A stretch of DNA of 20,742 nucleotides, taken from assembly GCA_023399375.1 (NCBI GenBank), contig JAEWPX010000108.1, positions 1 through 20,742 on the forward strand, read 5' to 3'. Positions 6,759-13,736 of this stretch are shown piece by piece (the stretch's first letter is position 1; the number at the start of each line of letters is the position of its first letter). A program made the position numbers and the translations under genes. Origin of the DNA: Pseudomonadota bacterium (GTDB lineage: Bacteria > Desulfobacterota > Desulfovibrionia > Desulfovibrionales > Desulfovibrionaceae). The notes beneath the pieces are model-generated. The model was not told the DNA's origin. It saw only the letters and a list, made by a program, of their open reading frames with translations, and ran no database searches.

Positions 6759-7543
6759 GGGCGTTCCTCCTTGGGGACGGGTTCCGGGGAGCGGAGCACC
6801 GGACGCCGGCCGTCGTCCGACGCCGCGGCCAGGACGACGGCCGGCGGCGCGTCGTCGAAACGGGCGAGCAGGGCCGCGCGCTCCTCGCGGTAGAGCGCAA
6901 GCTGGCGGCCGAACCAATCCCGATCGAGCCTCCCCCGGTTGATGGTCACGACCGCGTCGCCAAGAAGCGCCGCCTCGGCAAGGTCGTGAGTCACGTGCAC
7001 GATGGGGATGGCGAAACGCTCGCGCACGGCGAGCAGCTCGCCGCGAAGCGCGGCGCGCGTGGCGGCGTCCAGGGCGGAAAAAGGTTCGTCGAGCAAGAGC
7101 GCCTTGGGCCTTCGCGCCAGGGCCTGACACAGGGCCCCGCGCTGCCGCTCGCCGCCGGACATGGCCCCGGGCCGGCTGGCGGCCAGGTGGGCGATGCCGA
7201 AGAGTTCGAGGAGATGTGCGGCGAATGCCGCATTCGTCGTGGCGTAGGCCACGTTTTGCGCCAGGGTCATGTGCGGAAACAGCGAATATTCCTGGAAGAC
7301 AAGACCCACGCCGCGCCGCCTGGCGCTGACGCGCACGCCGGAGGCGGTGTCGCGCCAGACCTCGTCGCCCAGGGCGATGCGGCCCGTGTCGGGGTCGTCC
7401 AGCCCCGCCAGCATGCGCAGCACCGTGGTCTTGCCCGAGCCAGACGGCCCGGTCACGGCCAGGAGCTTGCCGGCCGGACAGGAAAACTCCACATCCAGGG
7501 TGAAATGGGGGAGCTTTTTTTTGAGGCGCGCCGCAAGGATCAT
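6740..7543 (-). CDS. modC: Molybdate/tungstate ABC transporter ATP-binding protein (ModC-like)
   Basis: ATPase of 267 residues: Walker A GPSGSGKTT, Q-loop VFQEYSLFPHMT, signature MSGGERQR, Walker B ALLLDEPFSALD and H-loop VTHD are intact. The LFPHMTLAQNV region is typical of ModC/CysA-type importers. Canonical ModC (about 350 residues) carries C-terminal Mop/TOBE regulatory domains; these are absent here, and the last 35 residues show no recognisable domain. The start ATG at 7543 overlaps the hydrolase stop as ATGA, and the 3' end overlaps modA by 19 bases, showing tight translational coupling. The gene order C-A-B is unusual compared with the common A-B-C. Confidence 0.9.
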   Translation of the reverse strand: MILAARLKKKLPHFTLDVEFSCPAGKLLAVTGPSGSGKTTVLRMLAGLDDPDTGRIALGDEVWRDTASGVRVSARRRGVGLVFQEYSLFPHMTLAQNVAYATTNAAFAAHLLELFGIAHLAASRPGAMSGGERQRGALCQALARRPKALLLDEPFSALDAATRAALRGELLAVRERFAIPIVHVTHDLAEAALLGDAVVTINRGRLDRDWFGRQLALYREERAALLARFDDAPPAVVLAAASDDGRRPVLRSPEPVPKEERPCDASS

Positions 7544-8256
7544 GCCGCGCCGGCCCCGTTCTCGGCGATGGCGGCAAGCAGCCGCGCCGCATCCACCGGC
7601 ACGGTGATCTGCGGACAGTGACCGCTTTTGAGTTCGTGCATCGTGAACCCGAGCCCTCTGGCGCGTTCGGCCATGGCCACGAGCATGGGATTGGGGTTTT
7701 CCAGGCAGCGCACGTAGTGCTTTTTCGCCGGGAAAACCAGTTCGCCTTCCGGTACGGGGTCGGTGAAGGCGGCCATGGGGAAGGGGGCCAGGCGTGACAT
7801 GAACCAGTCCTCGTCGGGCGCGCCGGCCACGCCGAACATGGCGGCCTGCCAGGGGGAGACCAGCCCGCCGTCCAGGCGGCGCGCTTCGAGCATGGCCGCG
7901 AACGGCTCGCCGCCGAGGTCGGCGAAGGACAAACCGGGTTTGGGAATGATGCCCTCGAGGGAGACCGTGGCCGCCACGCGAGGCGCAAGGCGCGGCATGG
8001 CCGCCGCGCACACGATGCCCGAATAGCTGTGGGCCACGAGGATGACGTCCTGCAGGTCGAACAGCTCCAGGTAGGCTGCGAGTTCGTCCACATACACGGA
8101 AAGTCCGAGTCCCTTGACGCGTACCGTACGGTGGTGTCCGCAGCCCGAGAACGTGGGCGCGTGGACCGCGTGCCCCAGGGTGGCGAGGGCTCCCGCCATG
8201 TTCCTGAACACCCAGCCGCCCTGGAACGCGCCGTGTACGCAAACGAATGTGGCCAT
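7540..8256 (-). CDS. Alpha/beta hydrolase of the methylesterase/hydroxynitrile-lyase type
   Basis: A 238-residue alpha/beta hydrolase. FVCVHGAFQGGWVF carries the HG oxyanion-hole motif, VAHSYSG holds the nucleophile S77 (the first Gly of GxSxG is Ala), and GHCPQI supplies the catalytic His (H213). The overall pattern resembles the plant-type methylesterase/HNL-like group. The start is ATG at 8256, seven bases after GGAGG; an upstream in-frame start at 8385 would add 43 residues of low-complexity sequence without a ribosome site. It is the first gene of the modCAB unit, with its stop overlapping the modC start (ATGA). Its substrate is unknown. The coupling suggests a role linked to Mo/W uptake, but that is only inference. 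Confidence 0.85.
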   Translation of the reverse strand: MATFVCVHGAFQGGWVFRNMAGALATLGHAVHAPTFSGCGHHRTVRVKGLGLSVYVDELAAYLELFDLQDVILVAHSYSGIVCAAAMPRLAPRVAATVSLEGIIPKPGLSFADLGGEPFAAMLEARRLDGGLVSPWQAAMFGVAGAPDEDWFMSRLAPFPMAAFTDPVPEGELVFPAKKHYVRCLENPNPMLVAMAERARGLGFTMHELKSGHCPQITVPVDAARLLAAIAENGAGAA

Positions 8257-8397
8257 ACGCCGTCCTCCCCCGCACGCGCCTCCCCCGGCAGCCGAAGGGA
8301 CGCGTTGCGCCGCAAACCGTGTCACGCCGCGCCGAAATGGAAAACGCGGCGCGAGGCAGTCTTTTTCGACGCTACTCACAATCACGCATATTAAAAT

Positions 8398-8460
8398 TTA
8401 CGTGATAATCAATACACTGTCCAAGGCATACCGTAATTACGCCGTAAAAGACAACAGTGT
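8398..8460. promoter_or_regulatory. Candidate TunR operator between modCAB operon and tunR
   Basis: AT-rich stretch between divergent genes. CGTAATTACG (8432-8441) is a perfect 10-base palindrome; it overlaps TTACG-C-CGTAA (8437-8447) and another TTACG lies at 8398-8402. Outer arms ACACTGT (8414-8420) and ACAGTGT (8454-8460) are inverted repeats whose centre (8437) almost coincides with the central palindrome (8436.5). Nested dyad symmetry suits a XerC/D-derived DNA-binding protein such as TunR, for which a motif of about 30 bases has been published. I cannot recall that motif's letters, so the match is unverified. Confidence 0.5.
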
Positions 8461-8536
8461 CACGCCAGCGATACTATTCGTGATATACTATTTATATTCT
8501 TTACAACACAACAGCATTTCGCTACTGACTCGTAGC

Positions 8537-9718
8537 ATGAGTGCTTCCGAAGAAAATCTCCTGGACAGGATAGCCCGTCTCGACGCTCCCTCGCTGGAGC
8601 GCCTGCTCGAACATGCCGAAGCGCTGCTGTCCCAGAAAGGCGACAGGCCGTTGCGGCGGCACCATCCGGGCATGGGCCCGTGCCAGGCGGCGATGTTCAA
8701 GGTTCCCCACGAAATCCGCCACTTGGACACGGAACAGATCGAACGCCTTTCCGCCGCTTTCGACGCTTGGCGCGACGCGGCGCGCACGTCGCCCATCCGG
8801 CGGGCCAGGGAGCGCATGCGCCTGGTCTACCTGATGCTGCGTCACAGCGGCGGCAAGCTCGGGGAGGTGCTCTCGCTCAACGAGAACACCGACATCGACA
8901 TGGGGCAATCCACGGTGACCCTCGGCGGGGGCAAGCCCGAAGAGGCGACCCGCAAGGTCATCGTGCCCAAACCCTTTCTGGAGGAAGTGCGCCGGTTCGC
9001 GGCCAGCCCCGCCAACAGGCACATGCGCGGCGAACTGTTCCGCCTCGATCCCGGCTTCGTGCGCCGCAAGCTCTACGAGCAGGCCGTAAAGGCCGGCCTG
9101 CCGCCCGGACGCGTCAGCCCGACGTCGTTGCGCCACTCCCGGGCCGTGGAACTGCTGCGCGGCGGCGTGCCCCTGCCCGTGGTGCAGGTCATGCTCGGCC
9201 ACTCGAGTCTGGTGCTCACTTCCATCTACTGCTCCTTTTCCGAGCAGGACTGCCAGCGCATCCTCAACCACTGTGTCATCAAGGAGAGTCGTGTGAAAAC
9301 CAGCGCCCGCAACACCTTCTTCGGCACCGTCAGCAGCGTGCGCAAAAGTCCCCTGCTCACGGAAATTTCCCTTGCGGTCCAAAACGGCTTCGAGGTCGTG
9401 GCCGTCATCACCAATGAGAGCTTCGAGCGCCTGGGGCTCACCGAAGGCGGCCAGGTCACGGCCCTGGTCAAGGCTCCCTGGGTGCTGCTCGGCAAGGACG
9501 AGCACAAGGCCCGCACCAGCGCCCGCAACTGCTTTCCCGGCAGGGTCACGGGCATCCGCGGCGACGGCGTGGCCGTCGAGATCATGGGCATGCTCGACGG
9601 CGGCACGCCCATGTGCGCGCTGATCACCGCCGAATCCGTGGAATCGCTCGACATCAAGGAAGGCGACATCGTCTGGTTTTTCTTCAAAGCCTTCAGCGTG
9701 ATCATCAGCACCGATTAA
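8537..9718 (+). CDS. tunR: TunR-type tungstate/molybdate-responsive regulator (XerC/D-like domain plus two Mop domains)
   Basis: A 393-residue regulator of modABC-type genes in sulfate reducers. Residues about 70-245 form a tyrosine-recombinase-like domain; residues 254-320 and about 325-393 are two Mop/TOBE oxyanion-binding domains, each starting with K/R-TSARN. The recombinase site is degraded: the first catalytic Arg is Lys (K107 in GGKLGEV) and the His of HxxR is Thr (T196 in TSLR), while R199, H222 and Y231 remain. That fits a DNA binder that no longer recombines, as described for the TunR family. The start is ATG at 8537 without a good ribosome site. A GTG at 9293 preceded by AAGGAG could yield the two Mop domains alone. 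It is divergent from the hydrolase-modCAB operon, its likely target, and followed by a strong terminator. Confidence 0.88.
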   Translation: MSASEENLLDRIARLDAPSLERLLEHAEALLSQKGDRPLRRHHPGMGPCQAAMFKVPHEIRHLDTEQIERLSAAFDAWRDAARTSPIRRARERMRLVYLMLRHSGGKLGEVLSLNENTDIDMGQSTVTLGGGKPEEATRKVIVPKPFLEEVRRFAASPANRHMRGELFRLDPGFVRRKLYEQAVKAGLPPGRVSPTSLRHSRAVELLRGGVPLPVVQVMLGHSSLVLTSIYCSFSEQDCQRILNHCVIKESRVKTSARNTFFGTVSSVRKSPLLTEISLAVQNGFEVVAVITNESFERLGLTEGGQVTALVKAPWVLLGKDEHKARTSARNCFPGRVTGIRGDGVAVEIMGMLDGGTPMCALITAESVESLDIKEGDIVWFFFKAFSVIISTD

Positions 9719-9803
9719 GATACCTGCGTTCGCACACACACGGTCGGCGCGGGTCCTCTCTCCTGCGACTGCTATGTCCGCTCGCCTGGGCGGCAAAACG
9801 CCG

Positions 9804-9843
9804 CGGGCCCGGCCAGGAATTCCTGGCCGGGCCCGTGGTTTTT
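9804..9843 (+). terminator. Strong rho-independent terminator after tunR
   Basis: Perfect 16-base inverted repeat (9804-9819 with 9820-9835; arms begin CGGGCCCGGCCAGG, centre GGAATTCC) followed by TGG and a run of five T residues. Located about 85 bases after the tunR stop. Confidence 0.9.
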
Positions 9844-9883
9844 ACAATGCCTGCCTTGCGACGCCCTTCGCAAGGCTATGCTG

Positions 9884-9943
9884 TCCCCCCTTTCGGGAGG
9901 TCCAGGAGGGGCAGTTGCCCCTCCTGGCCGCCGGAGGCATCTT
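9884..9943 (-). repeat. Dispersed GC-rich hairpin repeat, copy B
   Basis: Minus-strand copy. Read on that strand it has GATGCCTCCGGCGGCC, a hairpin with arms CCAGGAGGGGCA/TGCCCCTCCTGG, then a second hairpin with a GAAA loop between CCC and GGG runs. The arm ends differ from other copies (GCA/TGC instead of GCC/GGC) but stay complementary. It lies between the tunR terminator and the 3' end of the TrpB-like gene. Confidence 0.85.
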
Positions 9944-9951
9944 CTCATTAT

Positions 9952-11295
9952 TTATTCAACATTCGGGCAATCCTTGAGGGCCTCGGTGATGCTGGCTTCG
10001 GGGTAGGCGAAGTCCGTGAGCTTGCCCTGAAAGAAGGCGTCGTAGGAGGCGAGGTCGAGCAGGCCGTGGCCGGAATACAAAAAGACCACGTTCTCGCCGG
10101 GCTTGGCCCGCTTGGCCGTTTCGATGGCCCCCTTGATGGCGTGGGAGGTTTCCGGCGCGGGCAGGAAGCCCTCGGTACGCAGAAAGAGCCGTGCCGCTTC
10201 GAAGCACTCGGTCTGGAAGTAGGCCGTGGCGTCGACGAGGCCTTCGTTGGCCAGGTTGCACACGATGGGCGCGCCGCCGTGGTAGCGCAAGCCGCCGGCG
10301 TGAATGGGGGCAGGCATGAAGGCGTGGCCCAGGGTGTGCATCTTGAGCAGCGGCGTGAGTTTGGCCACGTCGCCGTAGTCGTAGCGGAACTGGCCGCGCG
10401 TGAGCGTGGGGCAGGCCTTGGGCTCCACGGCGATGAAGCGGATGTTTTCCCCGGCGAGCTTTCGCGGCAGAAACGGCAGCACGAGCCCGGCGAAGTTGCT
10501 GCCCCCGCCGACGCAGCCGACGAGGTAGTCGGGCTTTTCACCTATCATGGCCAGCTGCTTTTCCACTTCGAGGCCGATGATGGTCTGGTGGTGCAGCACG
10601 TGGTTGAGTACGCTGCCGAGCGCGTACTTGGTGTCGTCGTGGGTGGCGGCGTCCTCCACGGCCTCGGAGATGGCGAGCCCCAGGGAGCCGGCGCAGTCGG
10701 GATCGGAAGCGAGCATGGCCCGGCCGGTCTGCGTGTTCTCCGAGGGCGAGGGGAATATCTCGCCGCCGTAGGCGTTAATGAGAATGCGGCGGTAGGGCTT
10801 CTGGTTGTAGCTCACCTTGACCATGTAGACGGTGCAGTCGAGGCCGAGCTGGGAGCAGGCGAAGGACAGGGCCGTGCCCCACTGCCCCGCGCCGGTTTCG
10901 GTCGCGATGCGGCGCACGCCTTCCTGCTTGTTGTAGTAGGCTTGCGGGATGGCGGTATTGGGCTTGTGCGAGCCGGCCGGGGAGACGGACTCGTTTTTAT
11001 AAAAGATCTTGCACTTGACGCCGAGCGCCTGTTCGAGCTTGCGCGCGCGCACCAGGGGCGTGGGGCGGAAGAGCCGGTAGATGTCGAGGACGGGCTCGGG
11101 GATGTCGAGCCAGCGCACGGGCGAAAGTTCCTGCTCGATGACGGCCTTGGGGAAAATGACCTCGAGCTGCTCCGGGGACACGGGCTTCTGGGTCTGGGGA
11201 TCGAGCGGCGGAGCCAGGGGGGTCGGCAGGTCGGGCAGGGCGTTGTACCACTGCCGGGGCATCTCCGATTCGGGCAGGTTGATGCGGCACTCCAT
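9952..11295 (-). CDS. TrpB2-type tryptophan synthase beta-like PLP enzyme
   Basis: A 447-residue PLP enzyme of the TrpB2 (trpB-related) group, longer than classical TrpB (about 400) by an N-terminal extension. The Schiff-base lysine is K111 in GSHKPN; ETGAGQWG (133-140) and the phosphate-binding GGGSN (263-267) are intact. Classical TrpB makes tryptophan from indole and serine with TrpA; TrpB2 proteins usually lack a neighbouring trpA, as here, and may salvage free indole or act on related substrates. The start is ATG at 11295 with GGAGA upstream. No other trp genes are nearby. Family call firm; physiological role inferred. Confidence 0.93.
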   Translation of the reverse strand: MECRINLPESEMPRQWYNALPDLPTPLAPPLDPQTQKPVSPEQLEVIFPKAVIEQELSPVRWLDIPEPVLDIYRLFRPTPLVRARKLEQALGVKCKIFYKNESVSPAGSHKPNTAIPQAYYNKQEGVRRIATETGAGQWGTALSFACSQLGLDCTVYMVKVSYNQKPYRRILINAYGGEIFPSPSENTQTGRAMLASDPDCAGSLGLAISEAVEDAATHDDTKYALGSVLNHVLHHQTIIGLEVEKQLAMIGEKPDYLVGCVGGGSNFAGLVLPFLPRKLAGENIRFIAVEPKACPTLTRGQFRYDYGDVAKLTPLLKMHTLGHAFMPAPIHAGGLRYHGGAPIVCNLANEGLVDATAYFQTECFEAARLFLRTEGFLPAPETSHAIKGAIETAKRAKPGENVVFLYSGHGLLDLASYDAFFQGKLTDFAYPEASITEALKDCPNVE

Positions 11296-11320
11296 GCGGT
11301 TCTCCGGATGCGTTGTATTT

Positions 11321-11349
11321 TTTCCCGGAACACGAGACAGCCCGGGAAA
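11321..11349. promoter_or_regulatory. Inverted repeat upstream of the TrpB-like gene
   Basis: Perfect 8-base arms TTTCCCGG (11321-11328) and CCGGGAAA (11342-11349) around a 13-base spacer, 26 to 54 bases upstream of the TrpB2 start. It could be an operator or a leader hairpin. No promoter motif is clear next to it. Confidence 0.35.
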
Positions 11350-11445
11350 GAGGACTATTCTCGCGCCAACAGCGGACGATGCGCTGGCCTTACATCTCCG
11401 GACGCTTTTTCACAACCCGGACCGCGCCGACCGGGATGGCGACCT

Positions 11446-11474
11446 TTGCTTTTGTGCGCCGTTGCGGCTATTTT
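11446..11474 (+). promoter_or_regulatory. Possible sigma-70 promoter for the second modA
   Basis: TTGCTT (11446-11451), 17-base spacer, TATTTT (11469-11474), ending 28 bases upstream of the ATG. I find no TTACG/CGTAA array like that near tunR in this intergenic stretch. Confidence 0.4.
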
Positions 11475-11502
11475 CAGCGCATCCCCGCACAAGGAACCGC
11501 TT

Positions 11503-12249
11503 ATGAAACGCTTGGCCGCCGCCTTCCTGCTCTCCCTCGCCCTGTCCGTGCCGGCCAGGGCCGGCGAAATCGCGGTCTTCGCCGCAGCGAGCCTCACCAA
11601 CGCCGTCGAGGCCATGCGCGCCGCGTTCGAACGCAGCCACCCGGGCATGCTCCTCGCGCCGTCGTTCGCCGCCTCGGGCACCCTGTTGCAATATATGCAA
11701 AACGGCCAGCCTTGCGACGTGTTCATAAGCGCCGACGCCGCGACCATGGACGCGGCCGTGGACCGGCGGCGCGTCGATCCCGCCACACGGCGCATCGTTG
11801 CCGGCAACGCCCTGGTCCTGGCGGTGCCGGCCGGCAATCCGGCCCATGTCGACGGGCTCGACTCCCTTGCGCGCGGCGGCGTGCGGCGCATCGGCGTCGG
11901 CAATCCCGAATCCGTGCCGGCCGGGCGCTACGCCAAGCGCGTGTTGCAGGAGCGGGCCATGTGGTTCGCCCTGACCTCCAAGATCGTCTACTACCCGTCC
12001 GTGCGCCACGTGCTGGCAGCGCTTGCGGCCGGGGAATGCGACGCCGGCTTCGTCTACGCCACGGACGCGGCCATCGCCGGGGACGCCGTGGCGAGCGCCG
12101 CCGTGCTGCCCACCTCCCCACCCGTGACCTACAACGCGGCCGTGGCGACAGGCGCGCCCGATCCCAAGGGCGCTGCCGCCTTTCTCGAATACCTGGAGAG
12201 CCCCGAGGCGCGCGCGGTCTTTGCGCGTCTCGGCTTCACCGCGCCGTAG
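11503..12249 (+). CDS. modA: Canonical ModA-type molybdate-binding protein, orphan
   Basis: Exported binding protein of 248 residues; signal peptide to about residue 20 (LALSVPARA). The oxyanion-binding elements are canonical: FAAASLTNA with S30, SFAASGTL with S58, DVFISAD, and a C-terminal FLEYLESPEARAVFARLGF block, as in E. coli ModA. The start is ATG at 11503, seven bases after AAGGAA. No permease or ATPase gene adjoins it, so it probably delivers to the ModBC pair at 5346-7543 or to another importer. Its binding site is more orthodox than that of the operon-encoded ModA, suggesting different affinity or preference between molybdate and tungstate. Convergent with the cupin gene, five bases apart. 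Confidence 0.92.
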   Translation: MKRLAAAFLLSLALSVPARAGEIAVFAAASLTNAVEAMRAAFERSHPGMLLAPSFAASGTLLQYMQNGQPCDVFISADAATMDAAVDRRRVDPATRRIVAGNALVLAVPAGNPAHVDGLDSLARGGVRRIGVGNPESVPAGRYAKRVLQERAMWFALTSKIVYYPSVRHVLAALAAGECDAGFVYATDAAIAGDAVASAAVLPTSPPVTYNAAVATGAPDPKGAAAFLEYLESPEARAVFARLGFTAP

Positions 12250-12254
12250 ACGGC

Positions 12255-12605
12255 CTACAGCTCCGGGGCGAAATCGGGCACGAGGCAGATGAGCAGCAGC
12301 GGTTCGCCGCCCGTGTTTTCGATGCTGTGCTCTGCGTCGGGCGGAATGTATGCGACGCTTCCGGGGCCGACATCCACCCAGTTGCCGTCGCGCAGCAATC
12401 GGCCCTGGCCGCTGTGGAAAAACTGCTGGTGCTCCCACGGGTGCTTGTGACGCGGGATGACGCCGCCGGGGGCGACCTCGATCATGCGCATGCAGAAATG
12501 GTCCGCGCCGTCGGCCTTGCCGATGAGCACGCGGCCGGTGACGCCGTGCATGGTGGCCGCGGTCAGTTCCCGGGGCGAAACATCCTTGTAGTCGATGATT
12601 TTCAT
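12255..12605 (-). CDS. Small single-domain cupin protein
   Basis: A 116-residue cupin. The first motif PRHKHPWEHQQFFHSGQG supplies H53 and H55; the usual Glu of this motif falls at Q60, with H59 beside it. The second motif YIPPDAEHSIENTG supplies H93. These would form a metal site in a small beta-barrel. The start is ATG at 12605, eight bases after AGGAG; an upstream in-frame ATG at 12656 has no ribosome site. It converges with the orphan modA. Such proteins range from dioxygenases to sugar isomerases and regulators, so no reaction can be given. Confidence 0.85.
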   Translation of the reverse strand: MKIIDYKDVSPRELTAATMHGVTGRVLIGKADGADHFCMRMIEVAPGGVIPRHKHPWEHQQFFHSGQGRLLRDGNWVDVGPGSVAYIPPDAEHSIENTGGEPLLLICLVPDFAPEL

Positions 12606-12878
12606 GAAAGGTGCTCCTTTTGCGCCGGCGTCGTACGCGGTGCGGACGCGTCGCATGTTTTCGGTCGATGCAGCGAAGAGGCGCTTGCTTTTCAGCCGGT
12701 TCCGCCGGCCACAGGCGGCCTAGCACGCGCTGTGACATCTTCCCGGGATTGTTCACCGGTTTCCATACGACCCGCGCCTTCCATCGTCCAGAAGCCTTTC
12801 CGCTCCGGCGCGACCCTTCCCTTTCCAGCGCGCTTTGGCTAGCATGGAACAACGCCTGTTTCGCGTCCGGAGTTTTTC
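12606..12878. other. Intergenic region between cupin and lipoprotein genes
   Basis: Divergent spacer of 273 bases with ribosome sites at both ends. I see no convincing promoter, repeat or hairpin. Confidence 0.6.
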
Positions 12879-13736
12879 ATGCCCTTCATGCGCTTTTGCA
12901 CCGTCCCGGCCCTGTGTCTCGCCGTCGCCCTCGCCGCCTGCGCTCCCGCGACCAAAACCGCGCCGCCCGCGACCGGAAAAGCCGCCGCCGGCAAGGCCGC
13001 GACGTCCGCACCACCGCCACAGCCCGGGCAGCAACAAGGCTTCCGCGTGGTCATGGGCAAGCCACTGCCAGAAACGGCAGGGCAGGGAACGCCCATCAAC
13101 CGGACGCCTGCCGCGCCGCCCCCGGCGCAGCAGGTTCCCGCCCAGACCACACCGCCGATAACGGCAGGCGAACCGGCGCAGCCCCAGGCCGCGCCGATCC
13201 CGATGCCGCCCTTGCCCGCGACGGCGCAGGCCGCGCCGCCTGCCTCGTCCGCGCCCGCACCGGCCGACGCCGCCGCGGCTTCCGGCCGCCCCACCGGTTT
13301 CGGCGGACTGACCTTCGGCGATACGCCCCAATCCCAGCCCGGTCTTGCCGTGTACGACGCGGAAGCCGGGGACGTGATCACCTACGTCTGGCCGAAGGGA
13401 CCCAAGGACGTCTTCGGCGCGCCCGTGCGCGAAGCCTTCTACGAATTCTATCAGGGACGCTTCTACCACGTCTGGATCAATTTCGACGGCATGGCCGCCT
13501 ACAAGAAGGCCCTGGCCGGGCTCACGGGCGCCTTCGGCCCACCGACCCAAGAGACGCCGGAGAAATACTACCACGCCTGGATGCTCGGCGACGTCAACAT
13601 CTACTGCGCCTTCCATCCCTCGGAAAACGGCGGCGACGTCAGCCTTTTCTACCAACCCATCTACGAACCCATGATGGCCGCGCACGCCAAGGCGGCCAAG
13701 GCGGCCAAGCCCGCGCCCCGGAGCAAAAAGCCGTGA
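12879..13736 (+). CDS. Putative lipoprotein of unknown function
   Basis: A 285-residue probable lipoprotein: a signal peptide ends in the lipobox LAAC (Cys at residue 21). Residues about 22-140 are a Pro/Ala/Gln-rich low-complexity linker, suited to spanning the periplasm. The C-terminal domain (about 143-265) is compact and aromatic-rich, from GFGGLTFGD through FYEFYQGRFYHVWINFDG to SLFYQPIYEP; I do not recognise it. The tail is Ala/Lys-rich. The start is ATG at 12879, six bases after GGAG. The stop overlaps the start of the M32 peptidase (GTGA), so the two are translationally coupled and may share a cell-envelope or peptide-handling context. Confidence 0.82.
   Translation: MPFMRFCTVPALCLAVALAACAPATKTAPPATGKAAAGKAATSAPPPQPGQQQGFRVVMGKPLPETAGQGTPINRTPAAPPPAQQVPAQTTPPITAGEPAQPQAAPIPMPPLPATAQAAPPASSAPAPADAAAASGRPTGFGGLTFGDTPQSQPGLAVYDAEAGDVITYVWPKGPKDVFGAPVREAFYEFYQGRFYHVWINFDGMAAYKKALAGLTGAFGPPTQETPEKYYHAWMLGDVNIYCAFHPSENGGDVSLFYQPIYEPMMAAHAKAAKAAKPAPRSKKP

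Noticed and set aside
6039..8315. A 758-residue minus-strand reading frame covering modA and beyond
   Set aside because: Only the last 239 residues are a real protein (ModA with its own signal peptide and AGGAGG). The rest is Arg/Pro-rich out-of-frame reading of modC and the hydrolase.
8537..9298. Tyrosine recombinase as a sign of a mobile element or integron
   Set aside because: It is fused to two Mop domains, has lost two catalytic residues, and lies next to mod genes. No attachment-site duplication, tRNA or phage genes are seen.
11350..11502. Moco-type riboswitch upstream of the orphan modA
   Set aside because: The leader after the predicted promoter is only about 25 bases, and I find no multi-helix structure there.
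9613..12249. An 878-residue frame ending in the orphan ModA
   Set aside because: The upstream part is antisense to the TrpB2 gene and crosses a strong terminator. The true start is ATG 11503 with a ribosome site and signal peptide.
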